This document shows, piece after piece, positions 40,903-51,004 of a stretch of DNA of 64,000 bases; position 1 is the first letter of the stretch, and the number at the start of each line of letters is the position of its first letter. A program made the position numbers and the translations under genes. The notes beneath the pieces were generated by a model. That model was not told where the DNA came from and ran no database searches. It saw only the letters and a program-made list of their open reading frames with translations. The stretch is taken from contig NZ_FMYH01000003.1 in NCBI RefSeq assembly GCF_900096585.1, positions 310,001 through 374,000 on the forward strand, written 5' to 3'. This DNA is from Sanguibacter gelidistatuariae (GTDB taxonomy: Bacteria; Actinomycetota; Actinomycetes; Actinomycetales; Cellulomonadaceae).

Positions 40903-41781
40903 ATGAAGTCGCTACGGCTGGCGCCCCGGCGCTCACCCGCCGTGCGTGTGCTCGACGACGCGGAGCTGCCCGCAGCCCTCGCCGTCTGCTCCCAGGACCC
41001 GGTCGCCTCGGTCCTGGCCGCGACCCGGATCGAGGCAAGCATGACCGATCCGACCCTGCGCAGCTCGGGTCAGGTCTGGGGATTTCCTGCGACGGGCCCG
41101 CTCGAGGCCGTGTGCTGGGCGGGCGCCAACCTCGTCCCGGTCGTGCCCACCCCCGCCGCGGAGATCCTCGACGCATTCGCCCACCAGGGGCGCCTGCAGG
41201 GGCGCCGGTGCTCCTCGATCGTGGGACCGGCCGACGTCGCGCTGGGCCTGTGGCGTCGTCTCGAGCACGCGTGGACCCCGGCCCGTGAGGTGCGCCCGGA
41301 CCAGCCGTCCCTGCAGATCGTGGGCGACCCCCTGGTCGAGCCGGATCCCACCGTGCGTCACGCCACCCTCGACGACCTCGACGATCTGCTGCCTGCGTGC
41401 GTGGCCATGTTCGAGGAAGAGGTCGGGTACTCACCGATCACCTACTCCGGGCGCGCCTACACCGAGCGCGTGCGCGGCCTGGTCCTCGCCCGTCATGCCT
41501 TTGTCGCTCGCGCGCCGAGCGCCGAGGCGGAGATCGTCTTCAAGGCCGAGCTCGGTGCCGTGACGAGCGCCGTCGCTCAGGTGCAGGGCGTCTGGGTCCC
41601 CTCGAGGCATCGGGGCCGGGGACTCAGTGCGCCGGGGATGGCGGCCGTCGTGGCGGCGGCCCGCCGGGACGTGGCGCCGACCGTGTCGCTGTACGCCAAC
41701 TCCTACAACGCCCGCGCCTTGGCGACGTATCGTCGGGTCGGCTTCGAGCAGGTCGGGACGTTTGCCACGATCCTGTTCTAG
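40903..41781 (+). CDS. GNAT family N-acetyltransferase with DUF4081 domain
   Basis: 292 residues. The N-terminal half (about 1–135) resembles DUF4081. The C-terminal half is a GNAT fold with the acetyl-CoA loop VWVPSRHRGRGLSAPGMAAVV and LYANSYNARALATYRRVGFEQVG. The substrate is unknown. This gene type sits between ispG and proS in many actinobacteria. AGGAGG lies before ATG 40903. Its last codons form the first unit of a 20-bp repeat array. Confidence 0.85.
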   Translation: MKSLRLAPRRSPAVRVLDDAELPAALAVCSQDPVASVLAATRIEASMTDPTLRSSGQVWGFPATGPLEAVCWAGANLVPVVPTPAAEILDAFAHQGRLQGRRCSSIVGPADVALGLWRRLEHAWTPAREVRPDQPSLQIVGDPLVEPDPTVRHATLDDLDDLLPACVAMFEEEVGYSPITYSGRAYTERVRGLVLARHAFVARAPSAEAEIVFKAELGAVTSAVAQVQGVWVPSRHRGRGLSAPGMAAVVAAARRDVAPTVSLYANSYNARALATYRRVGFEQVGTFATILF

Positions 41782-41897
41782 AGCCGCAGGCTGCTTTTCT
41801 AGAGCCGCAGGCTGCTGTTCCAGCCCGGAGGGCGCTCTTCTGAGCCGAAGGGCGTTCTCCAAGCCGGAGGCTGTCTATCAAGCCGCAGGCCGCTGTT
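41776..41897. repeat. Degenerate minisatellite of about 20-bp units before proS
   Basis: About six units with a core AGCCGCAGGCTG (variants AGCCGAAGGGCG, AGCCGGAGGCTG). The first two units (41776–41796 and 41797–41817) are nearly identical; later ones are diverged. The first contains the stop codon of the GNAT gene. Each core is itself a small palindrome. Confidence 0.8.
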
Positions 41898-41919
41898 CTG
41901 GCGAGTTGTCCGCAGCGAC

Positions 41920-41931
41920 TAGGCTCAGGAC
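41920..41931 (+). promoter_or_regulatory. proS −10 box, candidate leaderless start
   Basis: TAGGCT at 41920–41925 is followed after six bases by the ATG of proS. No ribosome-binding sequence lies in between. Confidence 0.45.
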
Positions 41932-43707
41932 ATGCTGCTTCGCCTCTCCACACTGTTCGTCCGTACCCTTCGCGAGGACCCGGCTGACGCCGAGGTCGCC
42001 AGCCACCGCCTCCTGGTGCGTGCCGGCTACATCCGCCGTGCCGCGCCCGGCATCTACACCTGGCTGCCGCTGGGCCTGCGGGTCCTGGCCAAGGTCGAGG
42101 CCATCGTCCGCGAGGAGATGGAAGGCGTTGCTGCGCAGGAGGTGCACTTCCCGGCGCTGCTGCCGCGCGAGCCCTACGAGACGACAGGCCGCTGGACTGA
42201 GTACGGCCCCAACCTGTTCCGGCTCAAGGACCGCCGCGACGCCGAGTACCTGCTCGCCCCGACCCACGAGGAGATGTTCACCCTCCTGGTCAAGGACCTG
42301 TACTCCTCGTACAAGGACCTGCCGGTCACGCTCTTCCAGATCCAGACCAAGTACCGCGACGAGGCGCGCCCGCGTGCAGGCCTCATCCGTGGCCGCGAGT
42401 TCATCATGAAGGACGCGTACTCCTTCGACATCGACGACGCCGGGCTCGAGGCCTCCTACCTCGCCCAGCGTGGCGCCTACGAGCGGATCTTCACCCGCCT
42501 GGGCCTGGAGTACGTCATCGTCGCGGCCACCTCCGGCGCGATGGGCGGCTCGCGCAGCGAGGAGTTCCTCACCCCGACGCCGATCGGTGAGGACACCTTC
42601 GTCCGTTCGCCGGGTGGCTACGCGGCCAACGTCGAGGCCGTGGTGACCGTGGTCCCCGAGACGATCGACTTCACGGGCGCACCGGCCGCCCACGTCGAGG
42701 ACACCCCGGGCACCCCGACCATCGCGGCGCTCGTCGACCTCGCCAACGCCGACCACTCGCGCACCGACGGGCGTGAGTGGACGGCCGCGGACACCCTCAA
42801 GAACGTCGTTCTTGCGGTCACCCAGCCCGACGGCACCCGCGAGCTGCTCGTCGTCGGCCTCCCCGGCGACCGTGAGGTCGACCTCAAGCGCCTCGAGGCG
42901 GCCCTCGCGCCGGCCGAGGTCGAGCCGGCGGGCGAGTCAGACTTCGCCAAAAACCCCGTGCTGGTCAAGGGATACATCGGCCCGAAGTCCCTTGGACGGG
43001 TCGCCTCCGGAGACAAGAAGGCCATCCGCTACCTCCTGGACCCCCGGGTCGTGGAGGGCACCTCGTGGATCACGGGTGCCGACGAGGCCGGCAAGCACGT
43101 CTTCGACCTCGTGGCCGGTCGTGACTTCACGGCCGACGGGTTCATCGAGTGCGCCGAGGTGCGCGCTGGCGATCCCGCCCCCGACGGCTCCGGCCCGCTC
43201 GAGCTCGCCCGCGGGATCGAGATCGGCCACATCTTCCAGCTGGGCCGCAAGTACGCGGACGCGCTCGGCCTCAAGGTGCTCGACGTCAACGGCAAGCAGG
43301 TGACCGTGACGATGGGTTCCTACGGCATCGGCGTCACCCGTGCGCTGGCGGCCCTCGCCGAGGCCAACCACGACGACAAGGGCCTGGCGTGGCCGGCCCA
43401 CGTGGCTCCCGCGCAGGTGCACGTCGTGGCCACGGGCAAGGACCCGGCCGTCTTCGAGGCGGCCGAGTCGATCGCTCAGACGCTGTCCTCGCGCGGTTTC
43501 GAGGTGCTCTACGACGACCGGCCCAAGGTCTCACCCGGCGTGAAGTTCGCCGACGCCGAGCTGCTCGGTGTCCCGCTCGTCGTCGTTGTGGGCCGCGGCC
43601 TGGCCGACGGCGTCATCGAGGTCCGTCCGCGCGTGGGCGGGGAGTCCGAGCAGGTCCCGCTCGAGCAGGCCAGCGACCGGATTGCCGAGATCATCGAGGC
43701 CCTGTGA
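41932..43707 (+). CDS. proS: Prolyl-tRNA synthetase
   Basis: Class II aminoacyl-tRNA synthetase of the bacterial type, 591 residues. It contains an editing (INS) domain at about 225–390 ([24 protein letters not shown]…). Motif 2 is [21 protein letters not shown], and motif 3 is [16 protein letters not shown]. The anticodon-binding domain closes the protein. It ends in a very strong terminator. Confidence 0.96.
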   Translation: MLLRLSTLFVRTLREDPADAEVASHRLLVRAGYIRRAAPGIYTWLPLGLRVLAKVEAIVREEMEGVAAQEVHFPALLPREPYETTGRWTEYGPNLFRLKDRRDAEYLLAPTHEEMFTLLVKDLYSSYKDLPVTLFQIQTKYRDEARPRAGLIRGREFIMKDAYSFDIDDAGLEASYLAQRGAYERIFTRLGLEYVIVAATSGAMGGSRSEEFLTPTPIGEDTFVRSPGGYAANVEAVVTVVPETIDFTGAPAAHVEDTPGTPTIAALVDLANADHSRTDGREWTAADTLKNVVLAVTQPDGTRELLVVGLPGDREVDLKRLEAALAPAEVEPAGESDFAKNPVLVKGYIGPKSLGRVASGDKKAIRYLLDPRVVEGTSWITGADEAGKHVFDLVAGRDFTADGFIECAEVRAGDPAPDGSGPLELARGIEIGHIFQLGRKYADALGLKVLDVNGKQVTVTMGSYGIGVTRALAALAEANHDDKGLAWPAHVAPAQVHVVATGKDPAVFEAAESIAQTLSSRGFEVLYDDRPKVSPGVKFADAELLGVPLVVVVGRGLADGVIEVRPRVGGESEQVPLEQASDRIAEIIEAL

Positions 43708-43763
43708 GTCGAGGCCCTGTGACACCGGTCCGCGCCGCATGACACCTGGCTGAACCCAGCATC

Positions 43764-43803
43764 GACGGCTCTGCCGCGGCCCATGGGCCGCGGCAGAGTC
43801 GTC
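43764..43803 (+). terminator. Strong terminator after proS
   Basis: The core is a perfect 14-bp stem (43769–43782 with 43785–43798) around the two bases AT. It extends to 19 bp with one G·U pair. Followed by TCGTC. Confidence 0.85.
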
Positions 43804-43821
43804 TCGTCGATCTCGTGAGTC

Positions 43822-43910
43822 GTCCGCCGAACTCGTGAGCCACGTCCGTTCCGCTCGTCAGCTCGGCCGTGGTCCACGAGTTCGGCGACTGGCTCACGAG
43901 CTCGGCGGAC
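43822..43910. repeat. Intergenic inverted repeat with 21-bp arms
   Basis: Arms at 43822–43842 and 43890–43910 pair with one mismatch. Diverged copies of the same motif (core GCCGAACTCGTGAG) also occur between them and just upstream (near 43811 and 43874). It lies in the convergent gap between proS and the lipoprotein gene. The family is unknown. Confidence 0.75.
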
Positions 43911-43955
43911 GCGGGGGACGCGGGGGACCGGGGCGCGTAGGCGCGGACGGTGAGA

Positions 43956-45104
43956 TCAGGGGGTGGTGGCGGCCTGCTCGGGCATGCCCGGGAAGGCCAC
44001 GAGGGGTGCGCCCCAGGCCCGGGCCGCCGCCCGGGAGTCGACCAGCAGGTCAGCCATGGCGGCCCGGTTGTCCGCGTCGACCTCTCCCGTGAGGGTCGCG
44101 TAGGTCGTGGCGAGAGTGTCTTCGAGCTGGGCTGCCAGCGCAGCGATGGTCTCGTTCGTAGCGAGCGCCGACCCGCCGTCGGCCGCGGTCGGCAGCGTGT
44201 AGGCGACCTGGCGGGGGTCGGTCGAGGTCCCGTCGAGGGATGCGAGCTCGGCCCAGGTCTGCGCCCGCGCGCGGTGCACCCGAGCGCGTTCGGTCGCGAG
44301 GGTGCGGGCGTCGTCGGACAGGCGGGCGGCCATCACCTCGTAGGCGAAGCCGGTCGAGTCTTCGCTGCGCACGACCGTGGCGAGGTCGGAGGCGGAGAGG
44401 TTGAGCGGCAGCGTCGTCGGCATGGTGGTCGTGAACGCCTCCGGTGCGGTGAACTCCAGCCCCGCCTGCGCAGCGAGGTCGCGTGCGCTCTCGAACTGGC
44501 TCGTCGCGATCGATGCGTACAGCCGGGCGAGCAGCGGGTCGGTCGGGGTGACGAGCGATCCGCGGGCCCGTGCGGCGGACTGCGCCAGCAACGCCACGAC
44601 CTCGGCCGAGGACGCCGGAGCCGGTTCAGTCGTCGGCACCGGGGGAGCCGGGGTGACGCCGTCGGACGGGGAGACCGATCCCGGTTCGAGCTCGGTCTGC
44701 CCCTGGTCGGGCGCGCTGTCGTCGCCGGAGTGGTCGATCCCGGAGGCGTACACCCCGCCCAGGGCCGCGGAGTGCAGTGCGGAGAAGTCGATGATCTGGT
44801 TGAGTGAGGCCGCCTCGCTCGAGTCCGGTGCGACGACGGCGAGGGCGTCCTGAGCCCCGTCGTGGATAGCGGTCGCGTCGGCGACCATCGCCTGACGGGA
44901 GACCTCGTCGGCGTCGGGAACCGGCTCGGCGGGCGCCGGACCGTCCAGGCGTAGGCCGCAGCCGCTGAGCACGAGCAGGGTCAGCAATGTGCTGATCATC
45001 ACGCTCGTTCGCCGGGCGCGCTGGCGGGACGTGCGGTGGGCCAAGACCGGGAGAGATCCGCGGGTCCGTGCGGCGCAGGCGGGGGGGTGCGGTGCGGTGT
45101 TCAT
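43956..45104 (-). CDS. Ferritin-like (DUF4439) lipoprotein
   Basis: 382-residue exported lipoprotein. A basic N-terminal stretch (RTSRQRARR) precedes a hydrophobic segment and the lipobox LVLSGC. Then comes a disordered Pro/Ser/Thr/Glu-rich region. The C-terminal ~140 residues form a helical, ferritin-like domain (ASIATSQFESARDLAAQAG, AYEVMAARLSDDARTLATERARVHRARAQTWAEL). Function unknown. ATG 45104 gives a plausible signal; ATG 44999 would leave almost no n-region. Divergent from rimP. Confidence 0.78.
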   Translation of the reverse strand: MNTAPHPPACAARTRGSLPVLAHRTSRQRARRTSVMISTLLTLLVLSGCGLRLDGPAPAEPVPDADEVSRQAMVADATAIHDGAQDALAVVAPDSSEAASLNQIIDFSALHSAALGGVYASGIDHSGDDSAPDQGQTELEPGSVSPSDGVTPAPPVPTTEPAPASSAEVVALLAQSAARARGSLVTPTDPLLARLYASIATSQFESARDLAAQAGLEFTAPEAFTTTMPTTLPLNLSASDLATVVRSEDSTGFAYEVMAARLSDDARTLATERARVHRARAQTWAELASLDGTSTDPRQVAYTLPTAADGGSALATNETIAALAAQLEDTLATTYATLTGEVDADNRAAMADLLVDSRAAARAWGAPLVAFPGMPEQAATTP

Positions 45105-45202
45105 CGCCCCCGATGATGTCATGATCTGGTGCGCCAGGGTGAGAGCGGGGCCGGGGGCGGCGCGCCACGAGGGGGCGGTGCTGCGCCGGGTCACGGACTC
45201 GG

Positions 45203-45208
45203 TAGTCT
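45203..45208 (+). promoter_or_regulatory. Candidate −10 box of the rimP–nusA operon
   Basis: TAGTCT, 75 bases before rimP. The 178-base divergent gap has no other clear signal. Confidence 0.4.
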
Positions 45209-45282
45209 TGTCGTCTGTAGTGACAACAACACACCGGTCTGATCCATGCCCGGTGGGCCATGGAGCCGACGGGAGTGAACTG

Positions 45283-45819
45283 ATGGTGGCATCTTCTACC
45301 GCAGACAAGGTGGCGGAGGCGGTTCGCCCCGCTGTCGAGAACGCAGGTCTGGTTCTCGAAGAGGTCAAGGTCGCGCCCGCGGGCGCGCGCACCGTGGTCC
45401 GCGTGATCGTCGACCTCGGCGAGGACGAGTCCGGGGCGCTGAGCCTGGACCGGGTGGCCGAGGTCGCCCGCGAGATCTCCGACCTCCTTGACGTGCACCC
45501 CGCGCTGCCGGGTGCGTTCACCCTCGAGGTGTCGACCCCGGGCACCAGTCGCCCGCTGACCGAGCTGCGCCACTTCAAGCGCGCACGCACCCGGATGGTC
45601 GCGGTCAAGCTCAATGACGGCACGAACTTTACCCGTCGCCTCACCGCGGTCGAGGCAGACACGCTCGTCTTCGACGACGGCGCGCAGCGGGTCACCTTCG
45701 GCGACGTGGCCAGCGGCCTGGTCGAGGTCGAGCTCAAGCGCGCGAATGCGATCGATGAGAGTGAATTCGTAGATTTTGAAGGGTCGGACTCTTCCGACCA
45801 GATGGATGATGAGGTCTGA
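45283..45819 (+). CDS. rimP: Ribosome maturation factor RimP
   Basis: Helps early 30S assembly. It has 178 residues, with two domains marked by [23 protein letters not shown] and [24 protein letters not shown]. It ends in an acidic tail ([11 protein letters not shown]). ATG 45283 has CGGGAGTG upstream. nusA starts one base after its stop codon. Confidence 0.93.
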   Translation: MVASSTADKVAEAVRPAVENAGLVLEEVKVAPAGARTVVRVIVDLGEDESGALSLDRVAEVAREISDLLDVHPALPGAFTLEVSTPGTSRPLTELRHFKRARTRMVAVKLNDGTNFTRRLTAVEADTLVFDDGAQRVTFGDVASGLVEVELKRANAIDESEFVDFEGSDSSDQMDDEV

Positions 45820-45820
45820 G

Positions 45821-46987
45821 ATGGACATCGACATGAGTACGCTCCGCCTCCTGGAGCGTGAGAAGGACATCAGCCTCGACGTGCTCATCTCGGCGATCGA
45901 GCAGGCGCTCGCACTCGCCTACCAGCGCACCCCCGACGCTCAGCACACAGCGCGCGTCGAGGTGGACCGCAAGTCCGGGCACGTCACGGTGTGGGCGCGC
46001 GAGGACTACGAGATCCAGGACCCGTCCTGGAGGCCCCCGGTTGCCGCGGACCCCGCAGACGCGGTTGATGCTGACGACGCCGAGAGCGACGACAGCGACG
46101 ACAGCGACGACGCAGCCGCGGAACAGGCCGAGGCCGACGCCGCCGCCGCGGCCGCCGCCCTCATTCCCCGGATGATCCGCACGCTCGGCCCCGAGTTCGA
46201 CGACACCCCGACCAACTTCGGGCGGATTGCGACCTCGACCGCACGCCAGGTCATCCTGCAGCGTCTGCGTGACGCGGAGGACGACCAGGTCCTGGGCCAG
46301 TTCCGGGACAAGGAGGGCGAGGTCATCGCCGGCGTCATCCAGCAGGGCAGCGACCCGCGGATGGTCCTGGTCGACGTGGGCGGGACCGAGGCTGTCCTCG
46401 GCGCGCACGAGCAGGTTCCGACCGAGAACTACGTCCACGGCGAGCGGCTGCGCGCCTATGTGCTCGACGTCTCGCGCGGGATGAAGGGGCCGCAGATCTC
46501 GCTGAGCCGCACGCACCCCAACCTCGTTCGCAAGCTCTTCGAACTTGAGGTTCCCGAGGTCGCCGACGGTTCGGTCGAGATCGTCGCGATCGCCCGCGAG
46601 GCCGGTCACCGGTCCAAGATGGCGGTCCGTGCCCGGGTGGCCGGCATCAACGCCAAGGGTGCCTGCATCGGCCCGATGGGCCAGCGGGTGCGCGCGGTCA
46701 TGGCCGAGCTGCACGGTGAGAAGATCGACATCGTCGACTTCAACGAGGACCCCGCGGCCTTCGTGGCCAGCGCGCTCTCCCCGGCCACCGTGACGTCGGT
46801 GACCGTGGTCGACCTAGAGACGCGCTCGGCACGCGTGATCGTCCCGGACTTCCAGCTTTCCCTGGCGATCGGCAAGGAGGGGCAGAACGCCCGTCTCGCC
46901 GCCAAGCTCACGGGCTGGCGGATCGACATCCAGTCCGACGGCGGGGCACCGGCGGCGGGCGGCCCTGGCGCCTCCGACGAGGGATAG
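45821..46987 (+). CDS. nusA: Transcription termination/antitermination factor NusA
   Basis: RNA polymerase elongation factor, 388 residues. The N-domain is split by an acidic Asp/Ser/Ala insertion (about residues 77–115, [20 protein letters not shown]). An S1 domain follows ([21 protein letters not shown]), then two KH domains ([22 protein letters not shown] and [23 protein letters not shown]). The C-terminal acidic repeats of E. coli NusA are absent, as in other actinobacteria. Start at ATG 45821. Confidence 0.94.
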   Translation: MDIDMSTLRLLEREKDISLDVLISAIEQALALAYQRTPDAQHTARVEVDRKSGHVTVWAREDYEIQDPSWRPPVAADPADAVDADDAESDDSDDSDDAAAEQAEADAAAAAAALIPRMIRTLGPEFDDTPTNFGRIATSTARQVILQRLRDAEDDQVLGQFRDKEGEVIAGVIQQGSDPRMVLVDVGGTEAVLGAHEQVPTENYVHGERLRAYVLDVSRGMKGPQISLSRTHPNLVRKLFELEVPEVADGSVEIVAIAREAGHRSKMAVRARVAGINAKGACIGPMGQRVRAVMAELHGEKIDIVDFNEDPAAFVASALSPATVTSVTVVDLETRSARVIVPDFQLSLAIGKEGQNARLAAKLTGWRIDIQSDGGAPAAGGPGASDEG

Positions 46988-46997
46988 GTCACGCGCG

Positions 46998-47408
46998 GTG
47001 GGTCGGCGCGGTAGACTGTCGGAGTCTGGGTCACCAAACCCGACATCCTCTGGCGTATCCGCTCGGTCTGTTGATCCCTCGATCAGTTCTCTCGGGGGCC
47101 ACGGGCCGGTTCGCACATGCCTGGGATGCCGTCGACGTGACGACCAGGCGACGATGATCCGGTTCGTGACGGGTCGGAGCGAGGCCGACGGCACCCCAAC
47201 AGGCGTCGTGGCAGACCTCCGGCGCGTGCTGCCGGGACGTGGTGCTTGGTTGCACGCCTCCGCAGACTGCGGGGACCTGGCTCTCAGGCGCAAGGCGTTC
47301 CCTCGGGCGCTCCGTGCGTCGAAGGACATCGAACTGAGTGACTTGACCGAAGCGTTGGGATCCGTGTCCCACGTGAGCACGACACGTCGACAAGGAAGCG
47401 GGTTGTGA
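46998..47408 (+). CDS. YlxR family RNA/nucleoid-associated protein
   Basis: 136 residues. The core PVRTCLGCRRRDDQATMIRFV … GRGAWLHASADC is the YlxR fold, located between nusA and infB as in most Gram-positives. The family is reported to bind RNA or affect gene expression. Only GTG 46998 is available upstream of the core, giving a ~38-residue extension. It begins 10 bases after nusA. Confidence 0.85.
   Translation: MGRRGRLSESGSPNPTSSGVSARSVDPSISSLGGHGPVRTCLGCRRRDDQATMIRFVTGRSEADGTPTGVVADLRRVLPGRGAWLHASADCGDLALRRKAFPRALRASKDIELSDLTEALGSVSHVSTTRRQGSGL
47012..47017 (+). promoter_or_regulatory. Internal promoter −10 box for infB
   Basis: TAGACT inside the first codons of ylxR. A transcript from here could not make full YlxR and would mainly supply infB. 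Confidence 0.35.
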
Positions 47409-47499
47409 AGCCGATGGGCACCCGATGAGTACTCAGCGATGAGTTCCCAGTACTAACGACGGTCCTCCCTTGCCTTGGGTGGACCAAGACAGGAGAGTT

Positions 47500-50373
47500 G
47501 TGGCTAAGGTCCGCGTCTACGAGCTCGCAAAAGAGCTCGGGGTGGAAAGCAAGACAATCATGACCAAGCTGACCGAACTCGGTGAGTTCGTACGGTCAGC
47601 ATCATCAACCATCGAGCCACCGGTGGTTCGTAAGCTCCGCGACGCCTTCCCGGTGTCCGAGAGCGCAACCAAGCCTGAGGCGAGCAAGCCCGCGGGTCCC
47701 CGTCCGGCCAAGCCGGCCGCCGAGGCCTCTGCGGCCCCCGCGCCGGAGGCTGTCTCGAGCCCCGCTGCTGCGACCCCGGCTGCTCCGGCACCCGCCGCCG
47801 CGGCTCCGGCTGCGCCCGCGCCGTCGGCACCCGCCGCCGTCCCGGCAGCAACGCCCGGCCCCAAGCCTGCCGCCGCGGCACCCGCGCCGGCAGCCGAAGC
47901 GGGCGAGTCCGCGCCGGCCGCAGGGAGCGGTGCCTCGGCACCTCGCCCCGGCAGCCCGCGTCCGGGCAACAACCCCTTCGCGACGAGCCAGGGCATGCCC
48001 CGGTCCGGTGCACCCCGTACGGGCGCTCCGCGTCCGGGCAACAACCCCTTCGCTACCAGCCAGGGCATGCCTCGCCCCGGCCAGCGTCCGGAGCGCACCG
48101 ACAACAACGTCAACCCCGCAGCAGCGGCGACGAATACCGGCGAACGTACCGGTGGACCTCGTCCCCCCGCACCGCGTCCGGGTGGACCGCGCCCGAACCC
48201 GGGCATGATGCCCGGCCGCAGCGCGGCCGTGGGTCGTCCCGGTGAGCGTGCTCCCGCCGGCGGTGGCGCAGGCCGCCCCGGTGGCGGTGCAGGCGGCGGT
48301 CGTGGCGGATTCACCCGTCCCGGCGGCGGTGCCGGTGGTCCCGGTGGCGCAGCCGGCGGTCCCCCCGGAGCCGGTGGCGGTTTCGCCGGTCGTCCCGGCG
48401 GCGGCGGCGGTCGTCCCGGTGGGGCAGGGCGTGGCAGCACACAGGGCGCCTTCGGTCGCGCCGGTGGTCGTCCCGTTCGTGGACGGAAGTCGAAGCGGGC
48501 GAAGCGTCAAGAGTTCGAGCAGATGCAGGCACCGTCACTCGGTGGCGTGCAGGTTCCCCGTGGAAACGGCAAGACCGTCGTTCGTCTGCGTCACGGTTCC
48601 TCGCTCAACGACCTCGCCGACAAGATCGACGCGAACCCCGCGAGCCTGGTCACGGTCCTCTTCCACCTCGGTGAGATGGCGACCGCGACCCAGTCCCTCG
48701 ACGAGGACACGTTCAGCACGCTGGCCACTGAGCTCGGCTACGTCATCGAGATGGTCTCGGCCGAGGAAGAGGACCGCGAGCTTCTCGGCGGCTTCGACAT
48801 CGACCTCGACGCCGAGCTGGACGCCGAGGGCGACGACGAGCTCGAGGCACGTCCGCCGGTCGTGACCGTCATGGGTCACGTCGACCACGGTAAGACGCGA
48901 CTCCTCGATGCGATCCGCAAGACGGACGTCGTCTCGGGCGAGGCCGGTGGCATCACCCAGCACATCGGTGCCTACCAGGTCCACCACGAGCACGAGGGCA
49001 TCGACCGTGCGCTGACCTTCATCGACACCCCGGGTCACGAGGCGTTCACCGCCATGCGCGCCCGTGGTGCCCAGGTCACCGACATCGCGATCCTCGTGGT
49101 CGCGGCCGATGACGGCGTCATGCCGCAGACCATCGAGGCGCTCAACCACGCCCAGGCTGCCGGTGTGCCGATCGTCGTCGCGGTCAACAAGATCGACAAG
49201 GAGTCTGCGAACCCGGACAAGATCCGTCAGCAGCTCACCGAGTACAACCTCGTGGCGGAGGAGTACGGCGGCGACACCATGTTCGTCGACGTCTCTGCAC
49301 GTGAGGGCCTGAACATCGACGAGCTGCTCGGCGCGGTCCTGCTCACCGCAGACGCCTCGCTCGACCTGCGTGCGAACCCGAACAAGGACGCCCGCGGTGT
49401 TGCCATCGAGGCGAACCTGGACAAGGGACGTGGTGCGGTCGCGACCGTGCTCGTGCAGTCCGGAACGCTTCACGTCGGTGACTCGATCGTCGCTGGGACG
49501 GCCTACGGCCGCGTCCGTGCGATGTTCGACGAGCACGGCGACCCGGTTCTGGCCGCTACGCCGGCACGCCCGGTCATGGTCCTGGGCCTGACCTCGGTGC
49601 CGCGCGCCGGTGACACGTTCCTCGTGGCTCCGGACGACCGCACGGCTCGCCAGATCGCCGAGAAGCGCGAAGCAGCCGAGCGGGCAGCCCTCCTGGCCAA
49701 GCGTCGCAAGCGCATCAGCCTCGAGGACTTCACCCAGGCACTCCAGCAGGGCAAGGTTGAGACCCTCAACCTCGTCCTCAAGGGTGATGTCTCCGGTGCC
49801 GTCGAGGCGCTCGAGGACGCTCTGCTCAAGATCGACGTGGGCGAAGAGGTCGAGCTGCGCGTGATCCACCGCGGTGTGGGTGCCATCACGCAGAACGATG
49901 TCAACCTCGCCACGGTCGACAACGCCGTGATCATCGGCTTCAACGTCAAGACCGGCGAGCGGGTGGCCGAGATGGCTGACCGCGAGGGTGTTGACATCAA
50001 GTTCTACTCGGTCATCTACCAGGCGATCGACGACGTCGAGGCTGCGCTCAAGGGCATGCTCAAGCCCGAGTACGAAGAGGCGCAGCTTGGCACCGCGGAG
50101 GTCCGCGAGGTCTTCCGTTCCTCGAAGTTCGGAAACATCGCGGGTTGCCTCGTGCGCTCCGGCACGATCCGTCGCAACACGAAGGCACGTGTCCTTCGTG
50201 GCGGGACGGTCGTCGAGGACAACCTCTCCGTCGAGTCGCTCAAGCGGTTCAAGGACGACGCGACCGAGGTCCGCGAGGGCTACGAGTGCGGTATCGGGCT
50301 CGGCTCCTTCAACGACCTGCGGGTCGACGACGTCATCGAGACCTTCGAGATGCGGGAGAAGCCGCGTTCCTGA
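47500..50373 (+). CDS. infB: Translation initiation factor IF-2
   Basis: GTPase that places initiator tRNA on the ribosome, 957 residues. It has an N-terminal IF2_N domain ([21 protein letters not shown]), then about 280 residues of Pro/Ala-rich and Gly/Arg/Pro-rich low-complexity sequence with a 24-codon direct repeat, and a second IF2_N. The GTPase domain starts with GHVDHGKT near residue 459, followed by [16 protein letters not shown] and NKIDKE. Domains II–IV complete it. GTG 47500 follows AGGAG. Confidence 0.96.
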   Translation: MAKVRVYELAKELGVESKTIMTKLTELGEFVRSASSTIEPPVVRKLRDAFPVSESATKPEASKPAGPRPAKPAAEASAAPAPEAVSSPAAATPAAPAPAAAAPAAPAPSAPAAVPAATPGPKPAAAAPAPAAEAGESAPAAGSGASAPRPGSPRPGNNPFATSQGMPRSGAPRTGAPRPGNNPFATSQGMPRPGQRPERTDNNVNPAAAATNTGERTGGPRPPAPRPGGPRPNPGMMPGRSAAVGRPGERAPAGGGAGRPGGGAGGGRGGFTRPGGGAGGPGGAAGGPPGAGGGFAGRPGGGGGRPGGAGRGSTQGAFGRAGGRPVRGRKSKRAKRQEFEQMQAPSLGGVQVPRGNGKTVVRLRHGSSLNDLADKIDANPASLVTVLFHLGEMATATQSLDEDTFSTLATELGYVIEMVSAEEEDRELLGGFDIDLDAELDAEGDDELEARPPVVTVMGHVDHGKTRLLDAIRKTDVVSGEAGGITQHIGAYQVHHEHEGIDRALTFIDTPGHEAFTAMRARGAQVTDIAILVVAADDGVMPQTIEALNHAQAAGVPIVVAVNKIDKESANPDKIRQQLTEYNLVAEEYGGDTMFVDVSAREGLNIDELLGAVLLTADASLDLRANPNKDARGVAIEANLDKGRGAVATVLVQSGTLHVGDSIVAGTAYGRVRAMFDEHGDPVLAATPARPVMVLGLTSVPRAGDTFLVAPDDRTARQIAEKREAAERAALLAKRRKRISLEDFTQALQQGKVETLNLVLKGDVSGAVEALEDALLKIDVGEEVELRVIHRGVGAITQNDVNLATVDNAVIIGFNVKTGERVAEMADREGVDIKFYSVIYQAIDDVEAALKGMLKPEYEEAQLGTAEVREVFRSSKFGNIAGCLVRSGTIRRNTKARVLRGGTVVEDNLSVESLKRFKDDATEVREGYECGIGLGSFNDLRVDDVIETFEMREKPRS
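47959..48075 (+). repeat. In-frame 72-bp-spaced direct repeat in infB
   Basis: The segment encoding [15 protein letters not shown] occurs at 47959–48003 and again at 48031–48075. It lies in the disordered N-terminal region. Confidence 0.8.
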
Positions 50374-50383
50374 GTTCTCATCT

Positions 50384-50435
50384 GACGCCGGTCCTGGCGC
50401 GGCGCTCACCCGAGCGCCGCGCCAGGACCGGCGTC
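50384..50435 (+). terminator. Exceptionally long terminator hairpin between infB and rbfA
   Basis: Perfect 23-bp stem (50384–50406 with 50413–50435) with a 6-base loop, followed by GTCGTC. Confidence 0.85.
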
Positions 50436-50487
50436 GTCGTCTCCCGCCACGTGTCGACGACGCGTGTGCCCACGAAAGGAAGTTGTC

Positions 50488-50979
50488 ATGGTTGACCACC
50501 CCCGCGCGCGCAAGCTCGCCGAACGCATCCAGGTGATCGTGGCCCAGATGCTCGACACCCGGATCAAGGACCCCCGCCTCGGGTTCGTCACCGTCACGGA
50601 CGTGCGGGTGACCGGTGACCTGCAGAACGCGTCGGTCTTCTACACCGTCATGGGTGACGAGGAGGCACGTCAGGGCACGGCCGCGGCGCTCAACAGCGCC
50701 AAGGGCATGATCCGCTCCGAGGTCGGCAAGCAGACCGGCGTCCGGCTCACCCCGACCATCGAGTTCCACCTCGACTCGGTCCCCGAGACGGCCGAGAAGT
50801 TCGGCGAGCTGCTCCTGGAAGCCCGACGCCGCGACGCCGCGATCGCTGCGCTGCGCGAGAACGCCACCTACGCCGGCGACGAAGACCCGTACAAGAAGTC
50901 CGGGGACGAACCTGCCGACGACGAGCCAGCCGAGGCTGAGGTGCCCGACGACGTCGTTCCCGGTTCGCCCGCGCTCTGA
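50488..50979 (+). CDS. rbfA: Ribosome-binding factor A
   Basis: KH-fold 30S maturation factor, 163 residues. Core: [46 protein letters not shown]. The C-terminal ~40 residues are acidic ([13 protein letters not shown]). ATG 50488 is preceded by GAAAGGAAG. truB follows 25 bases later. Confidence 0.94.
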   Translation: MVDHPRARKLAERIQVIVAQMLDTRIKDPRLGFVTVTDVRVTGDLQNASVFYTVMGDEEARQGTAAALNSAKGMIRSEVGKQTGVRLTPTIEFHLDSVPETAEKFGELLLEARRRDAAIAALRENATYAGDEDPYKKSGDEPADDEPAEAEVPDDVVPGSPAL

Positions 50980-51004
50980 ACCCACCCCGAACAAGGAGTC
51001 TGGC

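Noticed and set aside
48230-48440. Regular GGTGGC/GTCCCGG repeats resembling a CRISPR or satellite
   Set aside because: They are in frame within infB and encode the Gly/Arg/Pro-rich part of IF-2. There are no spacers of uniform length.
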